From positions 1 to 64,000 of the forward strand of contig VZSE01010767.1 of assembly GCA_013398275.1 (NCBI GenBank): a DNA stretch of 64,000 bases, in the 5' to 3' direction. The stretch's first letter is position 1. Every line of letters starts with the position of its first letter. The notes under the pieces were generated by a model, which saw only the letters and a list, made by a program, of their open reading frames with translations, was not told the DNA's origin and did not search any database. Positions 1-12,772 of the stretch are shown in pieces. Origin of the DNA: Promerops cafer (Eukaryota > Chordata > Aves > Passeriformes > Nectariniidae). Both the position numbers and the translations under genes were made by a program.

Positions 1-14
1 CTGTGATTCTGTGA
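1..14 (+). mobile_element. CR1 LINE 3' terminus, cut by the window edge
   Basis: The window opens with CTGTGATTCTGTGA, which matches the short tandem 8-base repeat (ATTCTRTG type) that ends avian CR1 elements. The body would lie to the left, outside the window. The match is short, so this is a suggestion based on the known CR1 tail and not proof. Confidence 0.45.
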
Positions 15-3000
15 AATTTGTGGAGTCCTATTAGAACAGCAATAGGCAAATGATGTGTCAGTATTTTTTCCTGACTTCCTTACTCTTTCCAGTGCAGTAT
101 CCACTGAGCACTTCAACTCCCTATCACTTTACCCTCCTCCTTCGCACCAAAAGACTCAAGCACCTTCAAAAACTGCATAGGAATCTATATAGCAGATTTT
201 AAAGCAGGAAACATGGAATACAACAAAAGTCTTAGCATGGAGCAAAAGAAACACGGGAAGCTTCAGAGTATCGTGGGGGAGCTTTAAATAGCAGACATCA
301 ATAATCAGGAAGTGTAGCATTGCTTTGATCCTTAAAAAAGGATAAAGAAATTGGGACTGGAAAGTCTCTTGCAAATGATAAGACAAACTTACGCAGCAAA
401 GTGGGTGAGAGTTTCAGACTTCTACCTCCCTCAGCTTTTACACCCCTCCCTAAACAGAGCCACACTGAATCAACTACTTAGCCCAACATCCTTTCTCACC
501 ATGAGAGTATCTTGAACATATTTACTAGCTCCAGGTATTATTTTACTTCAGGGCAAAGACAGGTGAACAGTCTAATTGTATCTATCGAAATAACAGAGGG
601 ACAAGAACATTGTTCCAGTTCTTGCCTAGGAAGTTCTCAGCTCCTCTGCACTACCACAGACCTTTCCTACTAAACTTGTAGTATTTATTTCATGAGTTAC
701 ATCTTTTTAAATCTTTTATTTACATTGCAAAAAGAATGCAAAAATTGAAATGTTCTTATTATCTTGATAATAGTGATATATGTGCAATAGATACAGATAC
801 ATCACATTCATGTCATGCCCCAGCATTTCCCAGTTTTTGGAGACTACCATGTTTCTTAACTTGGTGGTTCATCATTCCAAATTTATCTGTAGAGTGCAGC
901 AGACATTCTGCTGGCACAAAATCCAACACCAACCCAGTGGAAGTTCATGCTTGGCTATGAAAACAAAATTTGTTTCCAGTAATTCTGTTAAAAAGAGGAA
1001 CAAATTATTTAACAGGTTGGTTGCAAAATAGGGTACTTCTGTCATTCAGCTGAATGTATGCTAAAGGATGTACCCACCTACTGAAATCCTGACAGTTTCT
1101 TGATTCACAAGAGAAACTCTGTAGAGCAAAGTTCAGAGTCTAACAGGTTTCTGTGACAACTGTACAAGGGATCCACCTCTGCATTGCATCATTTCCCTCC
1201 TTCCACTGAGAAAGATGTACATCTCATATAACATCATTAAATCAGTAAAGTACCATTAAATCAGGACCTTACTATCCAAAAATACACTCAGTGGACAGGG
1301 ATACTGAACACACTAGACCTATACTGGTTTGGGAGTTGATAAAGAAACATGATTAAGCATGTTTCCCCTGCAGAAATCATGCAGGGGAAATCAGGCTTTA
1401 CTGATGTCCTCCACCTAAAGACTGGGATGAAATTATTTCCATTATATAAGAGCTCCTGTATGTTGCTTACTATATTTTCTCAATTTTCTCCTACATACAC
1501 AGTAGTGCCCTAGTGCTCCAGTCATAGAATAAAAGTAATTTTATAATGACAAGCAGAACAATACAAAAAGACTAATTTAATTTATGTGATGTAAAGAGAA
1601 TGCTTTGGGTTTTTCTTTTCCATTTTTAACTTCAGAGCATTTTTATCACTTACTCTGTATCAGTACTTCAAAGTCTAATGAAAGTAAAGAACAAAATGCC
1701 ATGAGAGGGATCTAGAGCACTGAAAAGCATGAATATGATGCTTCTTAACAGTAATTTTTTAACCACTAATATCCTGCTCAGCATCATCTCATTCCTCTCA
1801 TTCCCACAATAAATGCAAGCATCAAATATGTTAATGCAATAAGAAGGAGAATAAAAGACAAATTAGCACGCACAGTCAGGGTTAGGAACAATCTCAAACT
1901 ACTTTGAGAAACTTTCCTGTTCACCTAGCCCCAGTAACATATATAATAACAAATGCCCATTTCTTTCACGTGTAAGCCACATGTTAATAAAAATTGTCTG
2001 TTTCTTTAACAAAGTGTTTTGTAGCAGTTCATGCTGGTTAGAAGTGTATCAATGGTAAAGACATGAAATTCTGTATTTCATAGAGCTTCATGAATCCTAC
2101 AATGTTCCAAACTGTTTCTGCTTTCCTGATTCCCACCAACAGATGAATCCTGCTATCATATTGTACTTGAAGTAACCTTGACAATAATTTGCTACTAGAA
2201 ACACTCTAAACCCAAGGTCACTAAAAATTTTCAAACTTCGCACAGTAAGTATGTATTAAACATATGTCCTACACAGAAACAGCTTTCAGTCACCAGTTCT
2301 TGGCTTCAGTAAGTTTAATTCTAAGACCTCACACTGTATCAGTTTCTTACGGTTGATTCATCTTTGTATTCTGAAAATAAAATCTTAGTGGCAACTGAAA
2401 TGTAACTAAAAACATTTAAGCATCTAAGGGAAACATAAAATGTCTGACTAGGATGTAGATGCTTAAATAAATCCATCTTATTGCAAGGGGTTTGAGGTAT
2501 ACATTGAGTTGAGTTTTTCAGAAAACTTAGGCAAATCCTTCTTAGCTCAAGTAACCAGAAAGACAGCACATTATCCATGAGGAGACAAATTTCAAAATGC
2601 AGAATACTTGGGGACAGGTGGAATATGTTTTGTCTGGTTTGTTTTTTGTTTCAATTTTTTCTTTTTAATATGAAGTTTCCCATATCTTCAGTGTGAAAAG
2701 TTGCAGTAAACATTCTTAAAAAAATTAAAAAGTGAAATCCATGAGCCAAAACAGATGAGTTCATTAAACTAGATACATCCCTTAAGTATTTATGAAACTT
2801 GAGGAAAATTATAAGTTTGTTTTTTTAAAAAAAATCCTTTCCTGTAGCTTGTAATTGCTAATGGGATGATTCTGTCATCCTTGTGCATAAATAATTAATG
2901 CCAGTATATTACTTCAGCCTCTGAAAAGGGTCAGCAAAATACAATTATCTCAACAAATGTCATAGCATATTTAACAAATAGTTACATGCAACCTAGGCAC

Positions 3001-3657
3001 ATCCGCTATAATTTTAGATTTCCCTTAAGTTATCTTTTGTAGCTTTATTCAGCCTTGATATTTTTTAAGGTTCAGAAAATAGAAATTGAAATAAATTCAG
3101 AACCTTCCTGAAAATAAAATCAGGGCCACAAGTGTCATTAATTGGACATTAAAACATACACTTAAAACCTTTCAGAAGTTGGCCCATCTCCCAAAATTTG
3201 ACACCTGCAAATTTGAACAATTTTGGATCTACACTACAGCAAAAATTTGTTTATAAATATTTACAAACAATTTGACAGCCATGCACAATATATTCATTAT
3301 TAAAATAAATGCCCTGTGCAGTCCTAATGCTAGAGATGCTAACAAAAAGGGAATTTCGGAGCAGTTTAACATATCTTGCATTACAATAGTATGCACTCAA
3401 ACTGAAATTTTTACACTAACCATATTGTTTGTTTTAAACAAATGGTGCTGACTTCCCTAAGGATTATCCTTTTCTTTAGTCTAGCATTTCCCTCCATCTC
3501 ACATTTTGAAAATGCAGTTAAGCTGCCTTTCAGAAAAAAATCTGAGTATTTTTACTGCCTTGTAAAATCACATTTTCTATCCATGAAAGCAAAATGTCTG
3601 TTGAATAACAGAATAATAATACGTCTGTAGAGGTAATTGTTCCGTCTAAAAGTGTGT
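15..3657. other. Unique AT-rich sequence, no gene seen
   Basis: No open frame here is longer than about 85 codons, none resembles a known family, and I see no CR1 or LTR signature. The only local structure that stands out is the hairpin at 1362-1390. The stretch may be intergenic or intronic. Confidence 0.6.
1362..1390. repeat. Perfect 11-bp inverted repeat (hairpin)
   Basis: TTTCCCCTGCA at 1362-1372 is followed by a 7-base spacer and its exact reverse complement at 1380-1390. The GC content of the stem is high for this AT-rich neighbourhood. The stem is too short for a microRNA precursor and no pairing continues on either side. Confidence 0.6.
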
Positions 3658-3900
3658 TTACATGTGCTTCACTTTTGCTCTACAGACTGTTCCACCACTC
3701 CTCTGCCCTGTGGATTGATGCACGCACTGGTACAACTTGGACACCTGATGATAATTTATTGTCTCAGTGTTGATTGTGATTGTGGTGCTCATAGCAGAGG
3801 TGGTGCTTAGGTTTTCTTTGTGTGTGGCAGGATCTGTCCTGGTAGCATCCTGTGTATGGTGGCTTCCCCCAAAACAGCTCTCCTGCTCAGGAAACAATGC
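3658..3900 (-). CDS. Possible terminal coding exon, unidentified Ser/Thr-rich product
   Basis: On the minus strand, a pyrimidine-containing stretch ending in TTCATGTTCTTACAG (a good splice acceptor, 3901 upward) leads into an 80-codon open frame that ends at TAA (3658-3660). The predicted peptide is rich in Ser and Thr, with a run near its middle reading NLSTTSAMSTTITINTET, like a linker or stalk and not a folded domain. I do not recognise it. Downstream on the same strand the first AATAAA that I noticed is about 600 bases away (TTTATT near 3044). Against it: the plus strand also has open frames of 28 and 39 codons here, and an 80-codon frame can occur by chance. No partner exon was found in the window. 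Confidence 0.15.
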   Translation of the reverse strand, partial: ALFPEQESCFGGSHHTQDATRTDPATHKENLSTTSAMSTTITINTETINYHQVSKLYQCVHQSTGQRSGGTVCRAKVKHM

Positions 3901-6900
3901 CTGTAAGAACATGAAAAGTAAATGAGTCCTGCCAATGCCTAAATGTCTGAACTAATGGGGCTGAATCCCATCTAGAGAGGGAAAAGAGGGCTATGACAGT
4001 AATTTTATGTGCAATTATTGAAATCAACGAGAATTGCACCAGGGCTTTGCTGTTCAGATGGATTTATGCTGCATTTAGAAATGTCAGAAAAGGATATTCA
4101 GTTCAATTTCCTGTACCTATATGAACAGCAGCTCTTGAATGAATCACTGCTTCCTGGAAATGTGCATATGACATAAAATATCTATTTCTGACTTTAACAT
4201 TGTCACAGAGTAGCTTCTGGAAACTGCCCACTGCAATGGGCAGTGCTCTGATTGTTCCAAAGATGTGTTTTAATTAGATGTAAACTTGCCATCTTTCAAC
4301 CACATCTCCTGGCATACTTGACTGTTAGAACATAATATTTTAGCAAGCCTTTTCTGACACTTGTCAAATCACCTCCTAACTTTCCTCTTTGAGCAGCTGC
4401 TGGATTGAGCTTTGTGATGCCTGCATGACATAGTGTATTCACGGTCTTTAATGTCACTCTACATTCTAGCATGGGGGGAAGAATCCTCTACAAGAAACAA
4501 TAGCTATTTTTGACATGGTATTTTTGTTCTTAGTTGGGTTGGTACAGAGTTTGTGTATATCACTCTTACAACATTAGATTTTGCTCCTCTATTTTTAACT
4601 GCAACATAAGTGCATAAAACCTGCACTGCAGTTAAATTATGGAACCAGAAAGCTATGTCTCAACTGAAACAGACACTTCCCAAACCTCATGAGAGCAGCT
4701 ACTCAAAACAGTCTGTACAAAGTAAATTTTGTCACTGGTTTTGAAAGCATTTACCCACAAATCCTGACAGCTGCCAATACTGAAGCTAAGCTTCAGCACA
4801 CATCCTTGAAGCATCACACACAAACACTCCCTTTTCAGTATTGCAACAAAGTGCGTTTATGTGGGAAAAAAATCTATAATGTCAGGAATGCATTGAATAT
4901 ATGAAATTCCTAAAAAGTAAGCAGGCAATACTTGAAAAAGAGCCACATAAAAACCCAAGCAGCCCTAGGCACCTGTAAGATCCACTGCAGAAATGTAAGA
5001 TGCACTAAAGTCAAGCCTTAAGAAAAGATCTTTGGGACAGGGTTTATGCTCTTCTAAGCACAGTCACACAAAGCCCTTCAATAAGTGCCAGTTATCATAT
5101 AGTAAACAACGCTGTCTCAGGCTCCTTAACATACAGTCCTGCTCCTAAAAGTATAAAAGCAGTCAGACAATGTATGCACCTAAGAAAGCTTTTTAATTTC
5201 AGAAAGGAAATTAAAATTAAAATATTTGCCTTCTGCAAATAGGCACTCTTGGTGGCCAGCAAGTTTAAATCTCTTACAGTGTTACTTACGCAGATTTTGT
5301 CAAAAGGTGTGTTCAGTGAATTTAAAATGGAGTAAGACATTAAATGGAGAACACTTACTAATGTAGCAGATAACGACCTAGTAAGATACTCATCTGAGGA
5401 TAGTGTTTCAATATCCTTCTCTGTAAAAGACCTTCTGATATATGGAATAGAGCCTACTTGAATAAATAAACTGCAATCAGTTTCTGAGTGTGGCTTGGTT
5501 TGGTTCTTTTACTACCATGTTAGTGCTTACTATGTAAGTCATATGAAACATGAAAGACTAATGCAAATGATACATTTTCTTCTCTGCATATTTTAAAGAG
5601 ATTTTTAATTCCCTGGTTTCTCAGTTATTAGCTAGCAGATAAATATCATGGGTTTCTTCCTCTGAAAGGCACCAGAAAACAGTAAGTAATAATTCTCACA
5701 CAAATTACATTGTATCAGTTGGTGGCTCTCTGTAAATCACAAATTGTGTCAAAAATATGACAGAACTGGTGTTGTGTTCTATTTGTGTGTTTGTTTAGCA
5801 AAAGCATTTTTCATTCTATTTTTATATGGTGGCACTTGTCAGTTACAACATCCACAAGGGACCTGTCAACTAACATGAAGAAACGTTTCAAGGTTATAAC
5901 AGCAAACATGTTTGAACATGATAAAATCAAATTTGATGGAATACATTCAGGGCATCTTGCTATGAATTAGTGCATGAAAACATGGCTGAACAGCAAAGGC
6001 TGCCTGAAAGCTCCTTAGCTCTGCCGTTTTCTGGAATATAATTCAATATGGCAACACACTGGGTTCATGCAGACACTGAATTGCTGCAGTCCTGTGTGGG
6101 GCACATCAAACAGCATGATAATAAATGAAAACAGTGACTAAGCATAAAGCAGTTGCTAGAATAAAGCTATTTTTCTGACTTTTAAACACCACGCCTTATA
6201 CAATGGGTTGATCCAGATTTCTTTTCTATGTCCCTTTTTCACAGGGAACTCTCCTAATGAAAACTGCAAAATGGTGTTCACTTTTATTTATAAACTTCCT
6301 ACAATTCATAGTTTTGCATTGTGAAATTGCATTAAAAATACTTATTATGCTTTTTAACCCTGCAGAGTGGATGGGAATTCAGTATACATGAACGTTTTCC
6401 AAAGACATTAGAGTACGGTTTAAATCCTTGAGCTTTCCTTAAAAATCTTACAACATAGGAGAGTTCAGAAAGGCTAAGACCACCTTATAAAAATCCCCAG
6501 TTTTAAATATAGCTCTTTTACCCCTAAATACTACTTTTGTTTTTCTCTTTACGGCAAAATAGTAAAGCAGTTGCAGAGCAACTGCAAGAAAAAAAAAAGC
6601 TGCAAAAAAGCATGGAATAGACATGGAATGGACTGTAGACTTTCACAGACAATTCAATTATTAAGTAAAAAAAGTTATTAAGTCAAATTAACTGACTGGT
6701 ATCTCTATCTCAACCGAAATGTTATTTTTCTATTGTATTAAACTTTTCATAGAAATTCTGGCCTCTTCTGAATTTATTTGGAAACTCAGCATTTCTTCTT
6801 GAAATCTTTATTCAATTTCCAGAAAAAGAAATCTACCATCTAAAAATGGCAGTGAAAAAAAAAAATATACTATTTCATTGGGTAAAACCAAAGTTTTAAA

Positions 6901-6940
6901 AATATGAGGAGGAAGAGAATAAATAGCAGATGTCAATTAC
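3901..6940. other. Unique AT-rich sequence, no gene seen
   Basis: No convincing open frame, transposon end or RNA gene. It contains two small inverted repeats: an 8-bp stem at 4223-4244 (ACTGCCCA / TGGGCAGT) and the 10-bp stem at 5191-5216. Confidence 0.6.
5191..5216. repeat. Perfect 10-bp inverted repeat
   Basis: TTTTAATTTC at 5191-5200 pairs with GAAATTAAAA at 5207-5216 around a 6-base loop. AT-rich stems of this length are expected now and then by chance in such DNA, so no function is inferred. Confidence 0.5.
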
Positions 6941-7110
6941 CTGTGCTGAAGAGTCAGCAGCAGTAGAAAAAGAGTTTGTTACAGAGTGCTCATACCACTC
7001 CCGAGACACCTTGGTAATGTCAAAGAAACAGACAGGGAGGCCCTGGCCTTTAGCCCAAAAGTTCCTTGCTTTATACAGCACCTGCCACAGGTGAATGGTA
7101 TCCTGGAGTG
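6941..7110 (-). CDS. Candidate internal coding exon, product not recognised
   Basis: Read on the minus strand, the sequence runs from an acceptor-like TTGCTGCAG (ending at 7111) through an open frame to TCAGCACAG followed by GTAATT (donor at 6940-6939), a near-consensus splice donor. The peptide has a protein-like composition, including LWQVLYKARNFWAKGQGLP, and aromatic residues (FFDI, EWYEH) that look more like folded protein than random translation. Its frame continues upstream to an open region that reaches 7195. In the neighbouring frame, about 7111-7170 encodes a leucine-rich hydrophobic run that resembles a signal peptide or membrane segment, offset by one base from the candidate exon frame. 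It may be an exon, a decayed retrocopy or a repeat remnant. I cannot name a family. Several other frames on both strands are also open here because the segment is GC-rich, which lowers confidence. Confidence 0.22.
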
Positions 7111-7300
7111 CTGCAGCAACCCAGCCAGAAGGAGCAGGAGAAGGAGAGCTGGAAGTTCCAGCAGTGTAATTCCAGGAGAGCGCCCGGTGCAGCACCGCCT
7201 CTGCCTGTTACTGCACGGAGCACTGCACGGAGGGATGGCAGCCACAGCTGGGGCTGCAGTGGCAGGCAGTGGGCATGGAAAAGCTGAACACAGAAAAAGA
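7111..7300. other. Local GC-rich block with multi-frame open reading
   Basis: This block contrasts with the AT-rich sequence on both sides. It contains the short direct repeat GCACGGAGCACTGCACGGAG and frames that stay open on both strands (up to 135 codons on +, 131 on -). Multi-frame openness is what a low-stop GC-rich segment gives by itself, so none is called as a gene. It may be part of the same unit as the candidate exon at 6941-7110. Confidence 0.45.
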
Positions 7301-10300
7301 AGTTCAGGAGTCGTTCTTGCCACAAAGGAAATTGCCAGGTTATGGCATGAAATGTTCCACAATGGAGAAAGCAACCAGCCTAAAATAAAGTAAATAACTT
7401 TAGATTTAATAAGAGACTGGAATAGTCAAATCTTGCTCAGTTGTTTGAAAACTGGAAATGCTGCAGATACTGCACTACAGTCCATATATTAATGGATTAA
7501 GTTACTCCAATCTTATGACTAAAATGATCAGTGACTCAACTGCTGATTCAGTCTGCTTGTTTAATTTTCATTAATTAATGCACTCAATTTATTGAAACTT
7601 TTTGTTTGAAAGCATGCCACTGAGGCTTCATAATATTCCTCTGATTTCCTCAGGTATTCTCAATTATGTTGGCTTTTCAGACATGAAGAGATGCACTTGT
7701 CAGGTTTATACCTCTCCCATTAAGCACACTGATGTGTTCTTGTTAATAATTAAGGGTAACTGCTTCTAGGTGTAACACACAAATGATTGCAGAATAGACC
7801 ATACTTTAACTCTTAGGGAAAAGAAGTCATATCTATGGAAAAAAAATCCAGTTTCCAGAAAAAGGGGTGTGCTTGTGGGTTAAAGTTTTATTTAGTGGCT
7901 GAAAGCAGTTCCTCTGCTGCTTTTTAAAGGCTGGTGATCATTCACCAAAGTCTTACACTAGACTTACAGATTACATTCATCCTACAGACCACAGAGCCAT
8001 AGAGGGTTTTTTACCAATTACTTTTGTATTCTAAACCCCTTGATAGATAAATATACTTTACCTGGAGACACTTTACTGGACCTGGAGATGCTTGACACAA
8101 CAGTGTGGGCTAGAAAACATCAAGCGTTTTGGCCTTGTTCAAGTGTGAAGTCAACAGACTACAGACCTATGCCACTTTACAGTGTGCTTTAAGTTTTATT
8201 TCTGCTTCAATAATTACTTTTCTTTTGTGTAAGGAGAAGTCTCCAAAAGCAAACTGCGTATGATACTTTTAACACACTTATTTACTTAGAATACCTACCC
8301 TGAGTAGCTATCAACATGAACTTTTTAAGAAGATTCATTTCACACCGGAAATGAAATTGCTTAGTATCTTAGAGACATTTTAAAAGTACACTTAAAGCAA
8401 TACATATGTGAAGGCAAGTGATAAGTGGAATTTCATCTTTGGAGAAAGGGGTTTTTATATTTCCCTGCAGGTAAATGAAGGAAATACTGATGTATAACCA
8501 ACAGATTCTGTAAATTTGAATTTTAAAAAGCCAGGCTGAATTTAGCACTGCAGCCCATGGGGCTTGTTAGAATCTGTGTGAAGACCTAAGCATCATCTTC
8601 CCCTGTCTCAATGGGCTTTAAAGTTGCTCTGATGTAATATTAAACAATGAATAAAATGATTCTTTAACACAAGAGTATTACAAAATTAGCTCCACAAGCA
8701 GAGCTGAGCTTTGAGATAAAAGCAGTGCACACCTCTCTTGTGCACCTTTGCTAGGAGTCAGTGTAAATGGTATGTAGAAGGAGCCCCAGTGTCCTCCTGC
8801 CTCCAATTTTAGGGAAGCAGAGGTACTTGCAAAGCTGCTGCTCTAGAGCAATATGCCCAAGAAAGATCCTGTATGCAATGTGGCAAAACTTCACTCAGTT
8901 ATGCACGGGGTTAACCTACAGTCAAACACAGTAAGTGGGCAGTATAGATTAATAGGGAAGCCAGGGGAAGGGAAGAGAATTCCTTGCTGCCTCTCAAGGG
9001 AGGAAGGAGCTGGCATAACCTCTGTCTCTCCAGCGTCAGCACAGATTCACTTGTGTACGTGAGGGGCACCAATCATCTCTCAGCTGCAAGCTACAGTCAG
9101 TAGGCACCATCAGCTCACCTGCCCACACAGCTAGAGCAAGGTGTTCCACCCAGAGCTGGGGGCAGGAGGTCTCATCATTCTGGCCAGACCGTGCTGCAGC
9201 AGGGAGGCTTTGGGGTCTTACTCCCCTGGTTTGCTTGTTAGTACCACTTGAGCTTGCAGGAAACCAGGAAAGGGAGGACAGTGAGAATATGTGAAGGAAA
9301 TAAATGCAAAGGGATTCACCCTTCAAAAACCTTAGAACCTTCAACAAAACCAAACCTAAATGCTTTTTCAAATATTTCTGTTGCTGAAAGGCTACACCTG
9401 TAAAAGAGGTTTTGCCTTATTATCTATCCTAGTACTAGAAGAGGTTTTATTACACTTACTGTTCAAGGTAGATGACAAATAAGGAGGTACACAGATGCTT
9501 TTCACACCACAGTAAGCACAGTACACTGTATGCTCTTTTCATAAACATGAAACTTCTCTGCTAGGCCCAGAGAATTCTACAGACACAATGTCCCAGACCC
9601 TCGCAGAAACTGCAATACAAGAAACAGAAGAAACCTCCCCCCAAGCACTCTACAGCTACTGAAATGTACATCTTCCCTGTTCTTTTCTGAACATTATCTT
9701 TCCTGAGCTCATTAAAAATCTCAAATTCAAACACACTTATTTGTTGTTGTTGCTGTCTGCAAACAGAACACAGGCTTTTAGAGTCACCGTGGCATTAAAT
9801 GAAGTATTAAATTATCTACTTTGTGTGAATCTGCTCTTTAAAATCCTTGCACCTGAAATCAATGGTAAGATGCCATCCAGTGGCTAAAAGCAGCACAGAA
9901 TTAGCATAAAACCGGCAGGAGGGTTCAACTACAAGGACATCTAGTGGTAAGATATCAAACCAGCTGACCAAGTTTTGAAAATGCAAGGAAAGGCATTTAC
10001 ATTTCGAAATGCAATGTAAAAAAAGGATGTTTCAATAATACTTACTTTTAAATTTAACTCAAGTACAGGTTATTCCACCGTATGACTGAAGATACACTCT
10101 GCTAATTCTGTTGTATCTTATTTCTCTTGCATTAAAAACATGGCATAGCATGTCATCCAGAATTATTAGTAATTCTGACTATTATTTGCAAAATAAAGCA
10201 AAAATTATTAAAAAAATTCGAATACCCATATTGGAATTAGAATTGTTTGTAAAGCTTCGTGTTACATAAGCCATACAGTTAAAGGTAACGTGGTTCATGA

Positions 10301-12117
10301 GTCCCCTGGGGTCTCACCCGAAGCTTCCTTTGTAGAATGCAAATTATAGGAGGCTTTAGAATCCCTTTTAAAAATACTCTTAGGGATTGGTATATTTTAT
10401 AAGTTACATTCATATTTCTTGCATTTTTATATTGTTTCTTTCATAATATTTCTTCCATTGTCTAACTTTTATTCTGGTTTCTAATAAAAGCCTTAAAAGA
10501 AAAGAGAAGAGGCTGAGTTCATGCCATGGAAGTACTGCAGATTCTGAGAAGATCATGCTCAATGAAAGGTCATCATTTCTGCAAGAGGGAAAGAAGGTAA
10601 AAAATCCTTTACAAAAGCTCCATTATGACATAAGGCTTAGATCCTACTTCAAATATGAAATACCAATACTGATAATATTTTATAGCAACACAAAAGAAAC
10701 CTGACAGATACTGATCCTACAGGAACAAAATGAATAAGGGCTTACATTTTGAAAAACCTATTAGTCAAGTGCCAAAGTACACTGAAAAGCATTTTAAAAG
10801 ATAAATATTAGCTGAAGAAGAAATTGCTAGGTTTTCTCTTTGCTTATAGACTTTAAATTTTGTACAAATTACGTGTATGTTGTATTAACCACTATATGTC
10901 TCTGAATTGACGATCTGCTTCATTCTCAATAAGAATTACAGTTCAACGCATTACACAGCTGAAATGGTGTGCAAATAAAGAAATGGTAATGAGGAAGTCT
11001 ATGCTTTGTTGCCAGAGATGTGGCATCACTGCCAGCAGTCCCCAGCGACCCAGTACTGTAAACACAGACCAATTCCACAGGTGCAGTGATTTTCATTTTG
11101 GAATATGGGAGATGCAACAAGCAGCAGACAATTTATGAACCAAGTCCTGTAGGAGTCATGTAGTTTCAGCCTTAAGTGTCAAGTTTGTAATAGCATAGGA
11201 GTAAGAATATAATCTTATTGAAAAATAAGAAGATAAACAATCTGAAGAATAACAGATAACCAGTCACTGATGTCCACTCTGACAAAATAATATTTGTATA
11301 CCCGCACAGGTTTTTTTCCTTGGATTTAGTCCAGAACAAACTGCATATATAATAAAAAGGAAAAAGACCCAACAAGCCATCAAAATCACACATAAAAGCC
11401 AATGGGGGAAAAGATCAACATAAGAACAAAGGAGTACCAGGGGTAACGAGGATGAAAAATACAACAGGGAATATAATTTTTAGCACAAACACAGTACATC
11501 CTACAGTTTGGCCATCCTAACTACCTAGCATCAAACAACAGTTCCATTGCAGTAAACAGGGGTTTGTTTAGCTAAGCTTTATCTAGCTTACACACTGACA
11601 GTTCTACACAGCTAATATTTTAGGAGCTTTGAAGCTCTAGTATTCAAACTAATGAATCACCATTGTAGGAAAACAATCCCACAAAAACGTGATCCTTTTG
11701 TAAGGGGCTCATCTTTAATACAAATGCTTAATTACAGGACGTGAGACTCTGTGTATCTAACTGGAAGGATTTAATGGATAAAGAAACCTTAGCTGTATTA
11801 ACGAGGTTAAAAGCATAAAAGGTTGCCAAAGAAACTTGATGCTAGACCCCTTCCATCATCTAAAAGCATTTCTGTGGACGAGTCTTTGATTGTGGCAGAT
11901 GTTCCAATCTGTCAGAGCAACATTTCTTAATAAAAGGTCAAACTATATGTGTATAAGATAGTTACCTGAACATCAGCTGTGTCAACTTTCTTGAAAGTAA
12001 AGACAGCAGAAGTAGTTGTTCTTTATAATAAACTATTAATCTTACTTATTTAAAAAAAATGTTCAAGCATAAGTAGTATTCATTTAAAGAAATAAAAGGA
12101 AGATAAGAGAAGAACAA
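7301..12117. other. Unique sequence, no gene seen
   Basis: Mostly AT-rich, with a somewhat more GC-rich part at about 8700-9260 that holds open frames of 69 codons (+) and 111 codons (-) resembling nothing I know. No transposon ends or RNA genes recognised. Confidence 0.55.
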
Positions 12118-12772
12118 TTGCTGGCCTTGTGCAACAACATAACACCCTTATCTCTGAATTGGAGAGGCATGGAATTATGGATGGACCACCCAGTGAATAA
12201 GGACTGGGTTGGATGGTTGCACTTAGAGAGCTGCAGTCAGTGGCTCAGTATCCAAATGGAGAGTAGTGGAGAGCAGTGTTCCTCAGGGGATGGAACTGCT
12301 GTTCAGTATCTTTGTTGGCAGCGTGGACAGCACACACTCTGTAGTGTGATCCACACCACAGGGAAGGAGGGAAGGGATGCCATCCAGAGGGACCCAGAAA
12401 GGCTTAAGAGACAGGTCTGTGTGAACCTCATGAAGCTTAACAAGACCAAGCACAAGGTCCTGCACCTAGGTCAAGACAATTCCAAGTACAAGCGTAGGCC
12501 AAGCAGAGAATGGATTTAAAGTGGTCCTGAGGAGAAGGAATTTGGTGGTTTTGATGGCCAAAAAGCCTGACAAGTCTCAACAATGCACACTCACACCCCA
12601 AAAACCAACTGTACCTTGGGCTGCAGGATGAGCAGTGTGGCCAGCAGGGTGAGGGAGATGACTCTGCCTCCCTAGTCTGCCCATGTGAGACCCTGCTGGA
12701 GTGCCACATCCAGTCTGGGGGACCCCAACATAAGGAAGATATGTTCTGGCTCGAGTGAGTCCAGAGTTGGGT

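Noticed and set aside
6986..7393. 135-codon plus-strand frame
   Set aside because: Arginine- and serine-rich in its middle without any domain, and in a segment where several other frames are open. The minus-strand frame with a splice donor is the better candidate.
12118..12519. 133-codon plus-strand frame taken as a possible gene
   Set aside because: It is a remnant of the CR1 reverse transcriptase region.
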